A stretch of DNA of 10,154 bases from Planctomycetaceae bacterium (GTDB taxonomy: Bacteria > Planctomycetota > Planctomycetia > Pirellulales > Thermoguttaceae): NCBI GenBank assembly GCA_031288765.1, contig JAITQV010000190.1, positions 1-10,154 on the forward strand, in the 5' to 3' direction. The translations under genes were made by a program, and so were the position numbers. The notes beneath the pieces are model-generated. The model was not told the origin of the DNA. It worked only from the letters and a program-made list of their open reading frames with translations, and ran no database searches. This document shows, in pieces, positions 1-6,307 of this stretch (the stretch's first letter is position 1; every line of letters starts with the position of its first letter).

Positions 1-105
1 ATCAACACACTATTGATAAACCGGAAACATACCGGTATTGATGAGAAGAACATTCGCAAGTTGTTTTTCAATCATCTTTTAATATTTTATCGAAAGCGAT
101 TGTAA
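1..105 (+). CDS. C-terminal end of an unidentified protein (partial)
   Basis: Frame 1 is open from the first base to a TAA at 103-105, giving 34 residues that end in a basic, aromatic stretch (…KLFFNHLLIFYRKRL). The other two forward frames both hit a stop within the first 41 bases, so this frame is the only candidate for a gene entering from the left. Thirty-four residues are too few to assign a family, and I do not recognise it. Chance openness is possible, since an open run of this length is not rare. Confidence 0.4.
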   Translation: MNTLLINRKHTGIDEKNIRKLFFNHLLIFYRKRL

Positions 106-204
106 TATTCAAGCCTGCAACATTGTAGCTAATAGTTTATAGTTAGTAGTGAATAAAGTTGCGGCAAAATAAATCGCAACAATAGCCCCCTTTATAGATG
201 ATTT

Positions 205-219
205 TTAGAGATGCCCTAT
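205..219 (+). repeat. 15-bp direct repeat, copy 1
   Basis: The sequence TTAGAGATGCCCTAT occurs here and again, identical, at 295-309, exactly 90 bp apart start to start. The stretch between them is very A-rich. Copy 1 also sits in the loop between an inverted TGATTTTT / AAAAATCA pair. Two perfect 15-mers in non-coding DNA are unlikely by chance. They may be relics of an insertion sequence or a short interspersed repeat, but no transposase is nearby. Confidence 0.7.
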
Positions 220-294
220 AGAGAAAAACAAAAATCAGACCAAAAATTTCAAAAAAAATAATAATTCAAAAAAATAAAACTATAAAACCAATTA

Positions 295-309
295 TTAGAG
301 ATGCCCTAT
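295..309 (+). repeat. 15-bp direct repeat, copy 2
   Basis: This is an identical second copy of TTAGAGATGCCCTAT, 90 bp downstream of the first. The flanks differ from those of copy 1 except for general A/T richness, so the 15-mer itself appears to be the unit rather than the edge of a longer duplication. Confidence 0.7.
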
Positions 310-399
310 GCACATTTTTCCCCGCAAATTTTGAGGAACTATTGCCAATGCCGATATTTCAGAGTAGAATGACTTAACACTTGAAAAAAATTCATGCAA

Positions 400-405
400 T
401 ATAAC
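400..405 (+). promoter_or_regulatory. possible -10 box for prfB
   Basis: TATAAC at 400-405 matches the sigma70 -10 consensus at five of six positions and lies 88 bp before the prfB start. The nearest -35-like hexamers are badly spaced: TTGAAA at 381-386 leaves only 13 bp and TTAACA at 374-379 leaves 20 bp. This is a weak call. Confidence 0.2.
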
Positions 406-492
406 CGGCATCGGATATTTTTATTGTACCGTTTTTGCCGGCTTTATGAACAGAAAAATTATTTCCATTTTCCTAACTCCCATCAACTTTCT

Positions 493-1594
493 ATGATTGA
501 AAACGACTGGATCAATCGGGCTGAACAAATTCGTCTGCGGCTGACTCAACTCAAAGACTCTCTTTGACTACGCCAATAAAAATGAACAGGCAAAAAATAT
601 CGAAATCGAAATGAATGCCGCCGGATTCTGGGATAATCAGGAAACAGCACAAACCGCTGTCGGTAAATTGCGTTCGCTCAAAATATTGCTGAAACCGTTC
701 GACGAAATGATTGCCGAAATAACGGATCTGGAACTGATGTTTGAATTGGGCGAAGAAGACGCAGAATTGCGTGCTGAAATTCCCGAAAAGTTGCAAACCC
801 TCGAAAACCGGCTCGAAGAACTCGAAACAAAAGCCTTACTCAACAGTCCTTACGACGGCAACGCCGCCATCGTAACAATTAACGCCCGCGACGGCGGAAC
901 CGACGCAAACGATTGGGCGGAAATGCTCTTTCGAATGTATTCGCTTTGGGCAAAATCCAACGGTTACGAAATTGAACTTCTGGATTGGCAGGAAAACGAA
1001 GAAGCGGGAATTAACAGTACGGGTTTTGTGGTGCGGGGACCGACGGCTTACGGGTATCTCAAAGGTGAAACGGGAATGCACCGGTTGGTTCGGATTAGTC
1101 CGTTCAATTCGGAAGGAAAACGCCAGACAAGTTTCGCGGCTGTTGATGTTTCGCCGGAAATTGACGATTCGATCAATGTGGATATTCGTGAAGAAGATGT
1201 CCGCGAAGATACCATGCGGGCAAGCGGCGCAGGCGGACAACACGTCAATAAAACTTCCAGCGCCATCCGCCTAACTCATATTCCAACCAACACCGTTGTC
1301 TATTGCCAAATGGAACGAAGCCAACATAAAAATCGGGCAATGGCGTGGAAAATGCTCCGCGCAAAACTCCTTCGCGCCGAAGAAGAAAAACGGGAACTCG
1401 CTATGGCGGAAAAGTACAAAAATATGGCAAAAGTCGGTTTCGGATCACAAATTCGCAACTACTTTTTACATCCCGACCAACGGGTTAAAGATTCCCGAAC
1501 CGGTTATCAAATGGGAAATTTTCACCAGGTTTTAGACGGTGATATTCAGGGTTTTCTGGATTCTTTCCTGCGTTGGCGTGTTAAAGAGGAATAA
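493..1594 (+). CDS. prfB: peptide chain release factor 2, with programmed +1 frameshift
   Basis: RF2 recognises UGA and UAA stop codons in the ribosomal A site and triggers hydrolysis of peptidyl-tRNA. The zero frame runs from ATG 493 for 24 codons to CTT TGA C at 562-568. Shifting +1 there (skipping T565) continues without interruption to TAA 1592-1594, giving 366 residues against 365 in E. coli. The join reads …KDSL|DYANK…, matching the DY that follows the shift in other RF2 proteins. The RF2-specific SPF tripeptide is at about residues 202-204 and the catalytic GGQ at 247-249, each three residues from the E. coli positions. The SPF rules out RF1. The unusual point is that no AGGGGG-like sequence precedes the CTT (the bases are AAAGACTCT). 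No Shine-Dalgarno site precedes ATG 493 either. An ATG at 611 lies in the shifted frame but would delete the conserved N-terminus. Confidence 0.93.
562..568 (+). promoter_or_regulatory. prfB programmed +1 frameshift site
   Basis: CTT TGA C is the classic RF2 autoregulatory slip site. When RF2 is scarce the ribosome pauses at the poorly terminated UGA-C, tRNA-Leu slips from CUU to UUU, and translation enters the +1 frame. Here UGA is codon 25, against codon 26 in E. coli. The slip heptamer is perfect, but the Shine-Dalgarno-like stimulator normally three bases upstream is not recognisable. Confidence 0.9.
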
Positions 1595-1650
1595 GTCTTG
1601 ACCGTAAGTGTCGCTTTGCCCCGCCTACGGTTCCGCATAATCGCACAATA

Positions 1651-1686
1651 TTCGATATTAGTTTAGTATCGAAGGAAATTTTTTTT
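1651..1686 (+). terminator. probable intrinsic terminator of prfB
   Basis: TTCGATA at 1651-1657 pairs perfectly with TATCGAA at 1667-1673, and three more inner pairs (one wobble) leave a 3-nt loop. A run of eight T lies at 1679-1686, five bases after the stem. The A/T-rich stem and the gap before the T-run make it a weak terminator, but its position 57 bp after the prfB stop and its plus-strand polarity fit. Confidence 0.5.
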
Positions 1687-1706
1687 ACTGAAATGTTACG
1701 GTTCTT

Positions 1707-2819
1707 TCATAAGAGATTGGGAGTAAAACCGTGTTTTTGTAATATTTTCCTGCCTTGATTGGAAATCAAAAAATCTGAAAAACGCCGTATTTGTTTGTCG
1801 TGCAATGTTGTACTCAAAGAAATTAACGAAATCCGAATCACCCGATGTTCTTTTCCCAAAATTGTTTCATTTTGTTTCTTTGAATTCTCTTCCGAAAGAG
1901 ATGTACCCGAAAGAGAAATTTTTTCGACAAAATCTTTTTCCTTGTACAATTCCTCATACATTTCATCGATAAGCCTGATAATTTCATTCGTGTCCCATTT
2001 TTTTTTCGCTTCATCGAACCGGATTTTATAACGTTTATAATATTCGTCCGCATATTTGGTACGCAGATACGTTTTGAGATTGGCGGCGTCCCAAACCAAA
2101 GCGGCATCAATCTCCTCATTTTCCAATGCATCCCAAAGATCGTATTGCCGGTCAAATTGCCGTATCAACTCTTCCTGAATATTGATCTTTTTTGAATCAT
2201 CCGATGAATCCGACAAAATACTCCAGGCAACATACCCGGAACCGTCTTTTGAAGGAGATGTAATTCCTAATTGTAACTGCTTTTCAAAAACATCGTGGAC
2301 GGAATAAATTTGCAACGGATTACCCTTCGGTACATAAAGTGTCATGGTCAAAAAACAAAACGGATATTCATGGGTTACCAACAAAAAAGATTTGAGCCGG
2401 TCAATTTCGAGTGAAGAATCCGTCAAATAAACATCACCATGCCGACTATCGGACAGTTTCTCAATAAGGGACTCAATTTTAGGATCAAGAACAATATTAC
2501 CGGATTGAAAATGATTTTGATTTTTCGGACGATTTTTCCAAAGCGGCGGCATTTTTGTTGAAGTATTGTTGGTTGAAGTGTCGGACGATTGCTGATTGGA
2601 TTGCGGCGGGTCGTTCTGTTCCGGTAACGAAATCGGAATCAATACGGTGTGCACACCGTAAATCTGTTGAAATGCTTTGGTTTCCTCCTGCATTACATGC
2701 CAAAACGTTTCGCTGCAATAAAAATTCAGGACAACCGGTTCTTCCCCTCTCCAACACCCAATACTAAATGTGAGAAAGAACAGCACGGTCAAAAAAAGAT
2801 AAAAAGGGCGTGCTTTCAT
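1707..2819 (-). CDS. ModA-like ABC transporter substrate-binding lipoprotein
   Basis: This looks like a type II periplasmic binding protein resembling the molybdate/tungstate ModA/WtpA group, an exported receptor that would deliver a ligand to an ABC permease. From Met at 2819 it has 370 residues. It starts with a basic then hydrophobic signal and an imperfect lipobox (FSIGC, Cys about 22), suggesting lipidation. Family-like landmarks are a DVYLTD segment (compare DVFxSAD), LYVPKGNP at about 161-168, a DAALVWD segment, and a C-terminal FLISNQGRKILQKHGF helix. A polar insertion rich in S, T, N, Q and P (about 66-105) separates the first strand from the rest of lobe 1. A longer reading from ATG 2879 would put 20 polar residues before the signal, so 2819 is preferred; neither start has a Shine-Dalgarno site. 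It lies 72 bp downstream of the SGNH gene, same strand. No permease or ATPase is present, so the ligand is open. Confidence 0.72.
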   Translation of the reverse strand: MKARPFYLFLTVLFFLTFSIGCWRGEEPVVLNFYCSETFWHVMQEETKAFQQIYGVHTVLIPISLPEQNDPPQSNQQSSDTSTNNTSTKMPPLWKNRPKNQNHFQSGNIVLDPKIESLIEKLSDSRHGDVYLTDSSLEIDRLKSFLLVTHEYPFCFLTMTLYVPKGNPLQIYSVHDVFEKQLQLGITSPSKDGSGYVAWSILSDSSDDSKKINIQEELIRQFDRQYDLWDALENEEIDAALVWDAANLKTYLRTKYADEYYKRYKIRFDEAKKKWDTNEIIRLIDEMYEELYKEKDFVEKISLSGTSLSEENSKKQNETILGKEHRVIRISLISLSTTLHDKQIRRFSDFLISNQGRKILQKHGFTPNLL

Positions 2820-2891
2820 TGAATATAAATTGTTGCGTTTATCCGCGTTACGGTTTGAACGGTACGGTGTTGTTATCATTACCGAAAAATG

Positions 2892-4409
2892 TTACGGAAC
2901 ATGATTCAAAACGGATTCAAAAATTGCGGCTCCCCAAAATCGTCCCAACACATCGGCACCTCGATCATTCGGATGCAGAAAAAATGTTCCATTTTTGCCG
3001 GTTTCGTGGCGCATCGCAGATTCATAATGCGTTTTGAAATAAGAATACGCATCGGTATCGCCTAAGAAAACCCGTGTTTTATCCGGTGTCCGTGAATAAA
3101 ATTCGACCAACGATTGAATTTCAAGACCGTAAACTGTTACACGAAGTTGTCCTTCCAAAAGATAAGTTGCATTATTTTGTGTTGTATCACTATACCAGAT
3201 CGGACGATGTAACACTATTTTTGAATCGGGATAATCCGTCAGCAACCGATCAACAATTTCCTTCAAGTTTCGGCGGTAATGTTCCGGCGAAACCGGTGAA
3301 CCGTTGGTTCCGGTTACAGCGCTGTCGTTTGTTCCGAGCATGATCGAAAAAATGAGTTTACCGGATTGATCATTTTTGAACTGATTTGCCGCTTCAAGAA
3401 CTTTGGGAAATTGTTTGTTTTTCGACGGTAAAAAATCAACAGTTGTCAAACCGCTCACTCCCTGATTTGAAAACGCAACTTCGCTGATACCGGCTTGCTG
3501 TTTCAGGTATTCCGCACACCGTGCCGGCGGTGAATTTTCCCCGCCGCCAATTGTAATACTGTCGCCGATAAAAACAATATTCAATTTTGTATCAACTGCC
3601 GGAGGTTCTTTGATTGCAACTCCGTCCTCCGCAAAACGAGGATCATCGAACAAACCAAGATTTTTTCGATTTTGAAACAATTCCCGAATATCCGGTTTTG
3701 TTCGGACTTTATTTTGTGTTTCAAAAGTTTTTTTGAATGTTTCCGCCCAAAGAGTGTAACCGTCATCATTGAGATGGAGACGGTCTTTGATAAAAAGATT
3801 TTCACGAACTCTGCCGTCTTCGCCGTTCATCGGCGTAATCACGTCAATATAAAAAAGTCCTTTTGTTTTCGAAGCCAACTCCTGAACTTTTGTACAAAAT
3901 TCATCTCCCTGTTGCCAAAATTTTTCACGAACCGGAGCATGAGTTGGCGAAACGAAATAAATTTCGGTCAAAGGATTTTCGTTCCAATGCCGTGCGATGT
4001 AATACTTAAAATTACGAAACACCGTTTCAACATCGGTTCCTTGAGCAATATCGTTTGTTCCGCAAAAGATAATCACCCGTGCCGGTTTGTACGGTAAATG
4101 AATCCGTTCCAGCGCAAGGATATTTTGTGCAAAATTTGAACCGCCGAAGCCGCGGTTAACGGCGTCGTATTCGGCGAATGTTGTTTCAAGTTTTTTACCC
4201 CAAAGAGCAAACGACGAACTTCCCGCAAACAAGGAACAACCGGGAATTGGCGGATCATCCAGACTTCGGTAAGCGTAATTCCGAACCGCCTCCTCAAATT
4301 TTCCAAGTGTTGGTATCGTTTTCCGGGGCGTCTGGGCTTCGGCGGTTACGGTCAATGCAAATAATATAAGAACAAAAAAACAATACGTTTTAATCAAAGT
4401 TTTTAACAT
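2892..4409 (-). CDS. secreted protein with two SGNH/GDSL hydrolase domains
   Basis: A 505-residue protein with a clear signal peptide (basic start, hydrophobic core, likely cleavage after AEA) and two tandem SGNH-hydrolase domains. Enzymes of this fold are esterases, often removing acetyl groups from carbohydrates; the substrate here is unknown. Domain 1 (about 55-230) has GSSS at 63-66 in place of GDS, a GTND block at 117-120 and a catalytic DRLH at 209-212. Domain 2 (about 275-500) has canonical GDS at 282-284 and GTND at 359-362. Its last block reads FFLHPND (H at 479), keeping the histidine but not the aspartate three residues before it. The reading frame extends upstream to ATG 4490, which would add 27 residues ahead of the signal peptide, so 4409 is chosen. 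No Shine-Dalgarno site is visible. The two domains differ clearly, so this is an old duplication or a fusion rather than a recent repeat. Confidence 0.82.
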   Translation of the reverse strand: MLKTLIKTYCFFVLILFALTVTAEAQTPRKTIPTLGKFEEAVRNYAYRSLDDPPIPGCSLFAGSSSFALWGKKLETTFAEYDAVNRGFGGSNFAQNILALERIHLPYKPARVIIFCGTNDIAQGTDVETVFRNFKYYIARHWNENPLTEIYFVSPTHAPVREKFWQQGDEFCTKVQELASKTKGLFYIDVITPMNGEDGRVRENLFIKDRLHLNDDGYTLWAETFKKTFETQNKVRTKPDIRELFQNRKNLGLFDDPRFAEDGVAIKEPPAVDTKLNIVFIGDSITIGGGENSPPARCAEYLKQQAGISEVAFSNQGVSGLTTVDFLPSKNKQFPKVLEAANQFKNDQSGKLIFSIMLGTNDSAVTGTNGSPVSPEHYRRNLKEIVDRLLTDYPDSKIVLHRPIWYSDTTQNNATYLLEGQLRVTVYGLEIQSLVEFYSRTPDKTRVFLGDTDAYSYFKTHYESAMRHETGKNGTFFLHPNDRGADVLGRFWGAAIFESVLNHVP

Positions 4410-4557
4410 AAGCGTTTGTGTGAGTAAAGAGTTGATTGTTGTTTCACAATAAATCGTAAAATTTCTGCGGGGAATTTTAACGAATTTCAACGGAAAATTT
4501 TAACAGAAAGTTTTGACTTGAATTGTTAATGGACGATTTCAGGAGGAATTTCGGCGG

Positions 4558-5187
4558 TTACGTATTTTTTGCAACAGTTTCAGCGTAAGCGGCGTAAATC
4601 AATGCGGTACTTACAGCACCGGCATCGAGATGTCCGCGGCTTCGTTCGCCGAGATTTTTTGCTCTGCCGTGTTTGGCGATCAATTCTTTTGTGGAATCGG
4701 CTCCGGTTTGTGCGGCAATTGCGGCGGCTTGAAAAATTTCCGACAACGATGTGTCGGTTCCTTTGAGACGGCTCATTGCTTCAATTGCCGGAATGAGAGC
4801 ATCCATTAGCGTTTTATCACCGGTTTGAGCCTTTGTCATTGTCCGAACATTGGCAAGACCGTTTTCGAATGCTGTAATTGTTTCATCAACATTGAGTTCT
4901 TCGGAGGTGATTCCGCCAGCCATACCGGTGAAAAATAAACCGGAAAGCGTACTGGTTGAACCGCTGGCTTCTGACATGACATCGAAACCGACAGTTTCGA
5001 GTGTTGCCGAAAACGTTCCGTTTTTTCCGGCGCCGGATACAGCGGCTTTCATTGCAGCCAGAATTGCCGTTCCGTGATCGCCGTCGCCTGTTGCGGCGTC
5101 CAGTTGGTTCAACAGGGTCAGATTCGTTTCAATCGACGCCAACACCGCTTCCAACATTCGGCAAAATAATAATTTCGTAAATTTCAT
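4558..5187 (-). CDS. dhaL: DhaL-type dihydroxyacetone kinase subunit (orphan)
   Basis: DhaL is the nucleotide-binding subunit of dihydroxyacetone kinases. It is all-helical and passes phosphate to a substrate held covalently by DhaK. The 209 residues match the usual length of about 210. Metal-binding aspartates are in LDAATGDGDHG, at D30, D35 and D37, the same numbers as in E. coli DhaL, which also supports the chosen start. Further family motifs are SGSTSTLSGLFFTGMAGG (about 75-92), TGDKTLMDALIP (about 122-133) and GRAKNLGERSRGHLDAGA (174-191). A modest AGGA lies nine bases before the ATG. No dhaK or dhaM gene is present: the 607 bp upstream is non-coding and the next gene downstream is the SGNH protein, 148 bp away. 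It may work with a partner elsewhere or on another sugar-like substrate, since DhaL domains occur in related tetrose and fatty-acid kinases. Confidence 0.85.
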   Translation of the reverse strand: MKFTKLLFCRMLEAVLASIETNLTLLNQLDAATGDGDHGTAILAAMKAAVSGAGKNGTFSATLETVGFDVMSEASGSTSTLSGLFFTGMAGGITSEELNVDETITAFENGLANVRTMTKAQTGDKTLMDALIPAIEAMSRLKGTDTSLSEIFQAAAIAAQTGADSTKELIAKHGRAKNLGERSRGHLDAGAVSTALIYAAYAETVAKNT

Positions 5188-5304
5188 TTTTCAATTCCTA
5201 ATTCACAAAGTATGACAAAGACAATTTCAACAACCATAACAACATACGGAACATTGTGTTTAATTCTAAGGGATTATGTACGAATTAAAAGTTCCATGGG
5301 CGTC

Positions 5305-5333
5305 ATTATAACCGGTCATATTTATTTTCGCAA
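5305..5333 (-). promoter_or_regulatory. sigma70-type promoter for dhaL
   Basis: Read on the minus strand: TTGCGA (5333-5328), a 17-bp spacer, then a perfect TATAAT (5310-5305). The -35 matches the consensus at four of six positions. Transcription would start near 5298, leaving a leader of about 110 nt before the dhaL ATG. Confidence 0.45.
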
Positions 5334-5455
5334 GGCAGGAAATTTTTTTCTCCGCAAAAGGTTACAACGGTTGATGTGTAACTGTTTACGGCATTGTCTG
5401 TGAACGGTTATGTTTTGTTTTAAATTTTCGTAATATTTCAACGGAATGTTTGTAT

Positions 5456-5503
5456 CTATTCAGTCGATTGCTGAGCAATTCCGTAAAACAAACGACTGAA
5501 TAG
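5456..5503. repeat. nested stem-loop (11-bp perfect inverted repeat)
   Basis: CTATTCAGTCG (5456-5466) and CGACTGAATAG (5493-5503) are perfect inverted copies separated by 26 nt. Inside the loop is a second perfect hairpin, ATTGC-TGA-GCAAT (5467-5479), stacked directly on the outer stem. There is no T-run after it on either strand, so it does not look like an intrinsic terminator. It lies upstream of both promoter candidates and outside both leaders. Confidence 0.65.
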
Positions 5504-5576
5504 GCACCCCCAATTATTTAGAATCCGTTTTTAGAAAAAATTTGGCGGAGAGAAAATTTTTTGTATTACCCCCTCA

Positions 5577-5605
5577 TTGACGATGAATGACTTCATATTT
5601 ACAAT
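5577..5605 (+). promoter_or_regulatory. sigma70-type promoter for the lipoprotein/DUF1559 module
   Basis: TTGACG (5577-5582), a 17-bp spacer and TACAAT (5600-5605) match the sigma70 consensus at five of six positions in each hexamer. The spacer carries a small inverted repeat, ATGAA-TGAC-TTCAT (5583-5596), which could be an operator half-site pair. Transcription from about 5612 would give a leader of roughly 180 nt before the lipoprotein start. Confidence 0.45.
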
Positions 5606-5721
5606 GGTCTTGTCGATAATTTTGAAAACGTAAAAAATGTAGTGTTTATCAAAATTAAAACGAGTGTGTTGGTTTTTTGTTAGCAGGAATCTCTGAAAGT
5701 TTGGATTTTTACCGAAGAATT

Positions 5722-5743
5722 ATTTGTAAATCCTTTTACAAAT
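5722..5743. repeat. perfect 9-bp inverted repeat in the leader of the lipoprotein gene
   Basis: ATTTGTAAA (5722-5730), a 4-nt TCCT loop and TTTACAAAT (5735-5743) pair perfectly. The element ends 51 bp before the lipoprotein ATG and would lie inside the mRNA leader if the promoter at 5577 is used. It could be a DNA operator or an RNA hairpin. There is no T-run after it, so a terminator is unlikely. Confidence 0.55.
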
Positions 5744-5794
5744 CCGAATTTCAGCGAATTCCGTGTAAAACTCATATTAAATAGGAGAAATCGA

Positions 5795-6259
5795 ATGGAA
5801 CAAATTTTGAGGTTTTTCATTTTGTTTGTTTGCCTGATTTTTGTGATTGGCTGTTCCGGCGGGACAAATGCGATTCACACGGATAAGGTCGAAGGAACAA
5901 TTACGTTTGAAGGTCAGCCATTGGCAGGGGCAACGGTTAATTTCTCTCCGGCAACAGCGGGACAAGGGGAACCGTCTTATGCCCAAACCGATGAGAATGG
6001 TCATTACAAACTCCAAACACTTCTTGGAAAACCGGATGCCGGAACAATTCCCGGCGATTACATCGTTACGGTACTCAAAACGGAGTCCGTTCCAACCGGT
6101 AAACAAGAAAAAGGTCCCGACATGCAAATGTATGATGTGGTGAAATCACAATCCGTTATTCCCGAATCGTATGGGGATAAAGCGAAATCACCGTTTAAAG
6201 CAGCCGTTGTTTCCGGCAAGAATCAATTTGATTTTGCCCTTAAAAAAGACGGTACTTGA
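5795..6259 (+). CDS. small carboxypeptidase-regulatory-like lipoprotein
   Basis: A 154-residue exported lipoprotein. The N-terminus has a hydrophobic signal and a good lipobox, VIGC, with the lipidated Cys at residue 20. It then carries one transthyretin-like, carboxypeptidase-regulatory-type beta-sandwich (about 31-100), recognisable from VEGTITFEGQPLAGATVNFSP and the TDENGHYKL turn typical of this fold. Such small one-domain lipoproteins are abundant in planctomycetes and often sit next to DUF1559 genes; their molecular role is not established. The start is fixed by AGGAG at 5783-5787, seven bases before ATG. The next gene begins 45 bp downstream with its own strong ribosome site, so the two are very likely co-transcribed. 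Confidence 0.85.
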   Translation: MEQILRFFILFVCLIFVIGCSGGTNAIHTDKVEGTITFEGQPLAGATVNFSPATAGQGEPSYAQTDENGHYKLQTLLGKPDAGTIPGDYIVTVLKTESVPTGKQEKGPDMQMYDVVKSQSVIPESYGDKAKSPFKAAVVSGKNQFDFALKKDGT

Positions 6260-6290
6260 TGTTTTTACTATTTTTTCAACCCTAAACATG

Positions 6291-6307
6291 AAGGAGAATT
6301 ACCCATG
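6291..6307 (+). promoter_or_regulatory. Shine-Dalgarno site that fixes the start of the frameshifted DUF1559 gene
   Basis: AAGGAG (6291-6296) lies eight bases before ATG 6305. This shows that translation begins upstream of the poly-G tract and that the gene is out of frame as given, rather than having a shorter natural start. In the downstream frame there is no ATG, GTG or TTG between the TAG at 6336-6338 and the TTG at 6462. Confidence 0.75.

Larger units (their letters stand above)
106..492. other. A/T-rich intergenic gap upstream of prfB
   Basis: No convincing gene is visible in this 387-bp stretch. It holds a weak 6-bp hairpin (GTTGCG at 158-163 with CGCAAC at 175-180, 11-nt loop), two copies of a 15-bp direct repeat around an A-rich segment, an 8-bp inverted repeat (TGATTTTT at 199-206 with AAAAATCA at 230-237) around the first copy, a possible -10 box before prfB, and a 16-codon ORF (446-496) that overlaps the prfB start. 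Confidence 0.6.
5188..5794. other. 607-bp non-coding region with divergent promoters and stem-loops
   Basis: This gap separates the minus-strand dhaL from the plus-strand lipoprotein gene. It contains a strong promoter candidate on each strand, a nested stem-loop (5456-5503), and a perfect 9-bp inverted repeat shortly before the lipoprotein start. A 63-codon plus-strand reading frame at 5212-5403 has no ribosome site and no recognisable protein, so I do not call it. No tRNA or known riboswitch was recognised. Confidence 0.6.

Noticed and set aside
158..180. Weak GTTGCG/CGCAAC hairpin as a terminator for the left-edge gene
   Set aside because: The stem is only 6 bp with an 11-nt loop and no T-run follows, so it does not qualify as an intrinsic terminator.
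836..1243. 135-codon antisense frame inside prfB
   Set aside because: It lies wholly opposite conserved RF2 coding sequence, and its composition looks like a shadow frame.
611..1594. prfB starting at ATG 611 without frameshifting
   Set aside because: That would remove about 39 conserved N-terminal residues. The perfect CTT TGA C site and the matching length of 366 show that the shifted gene is the real one.
5212..5403. 63-codon plus-strand reading frame in the gap upstream of dhaL
   Set aside because: It has no ribosome-binding site and no recognisable protein, and it covers the dhaL promoter and leader region.
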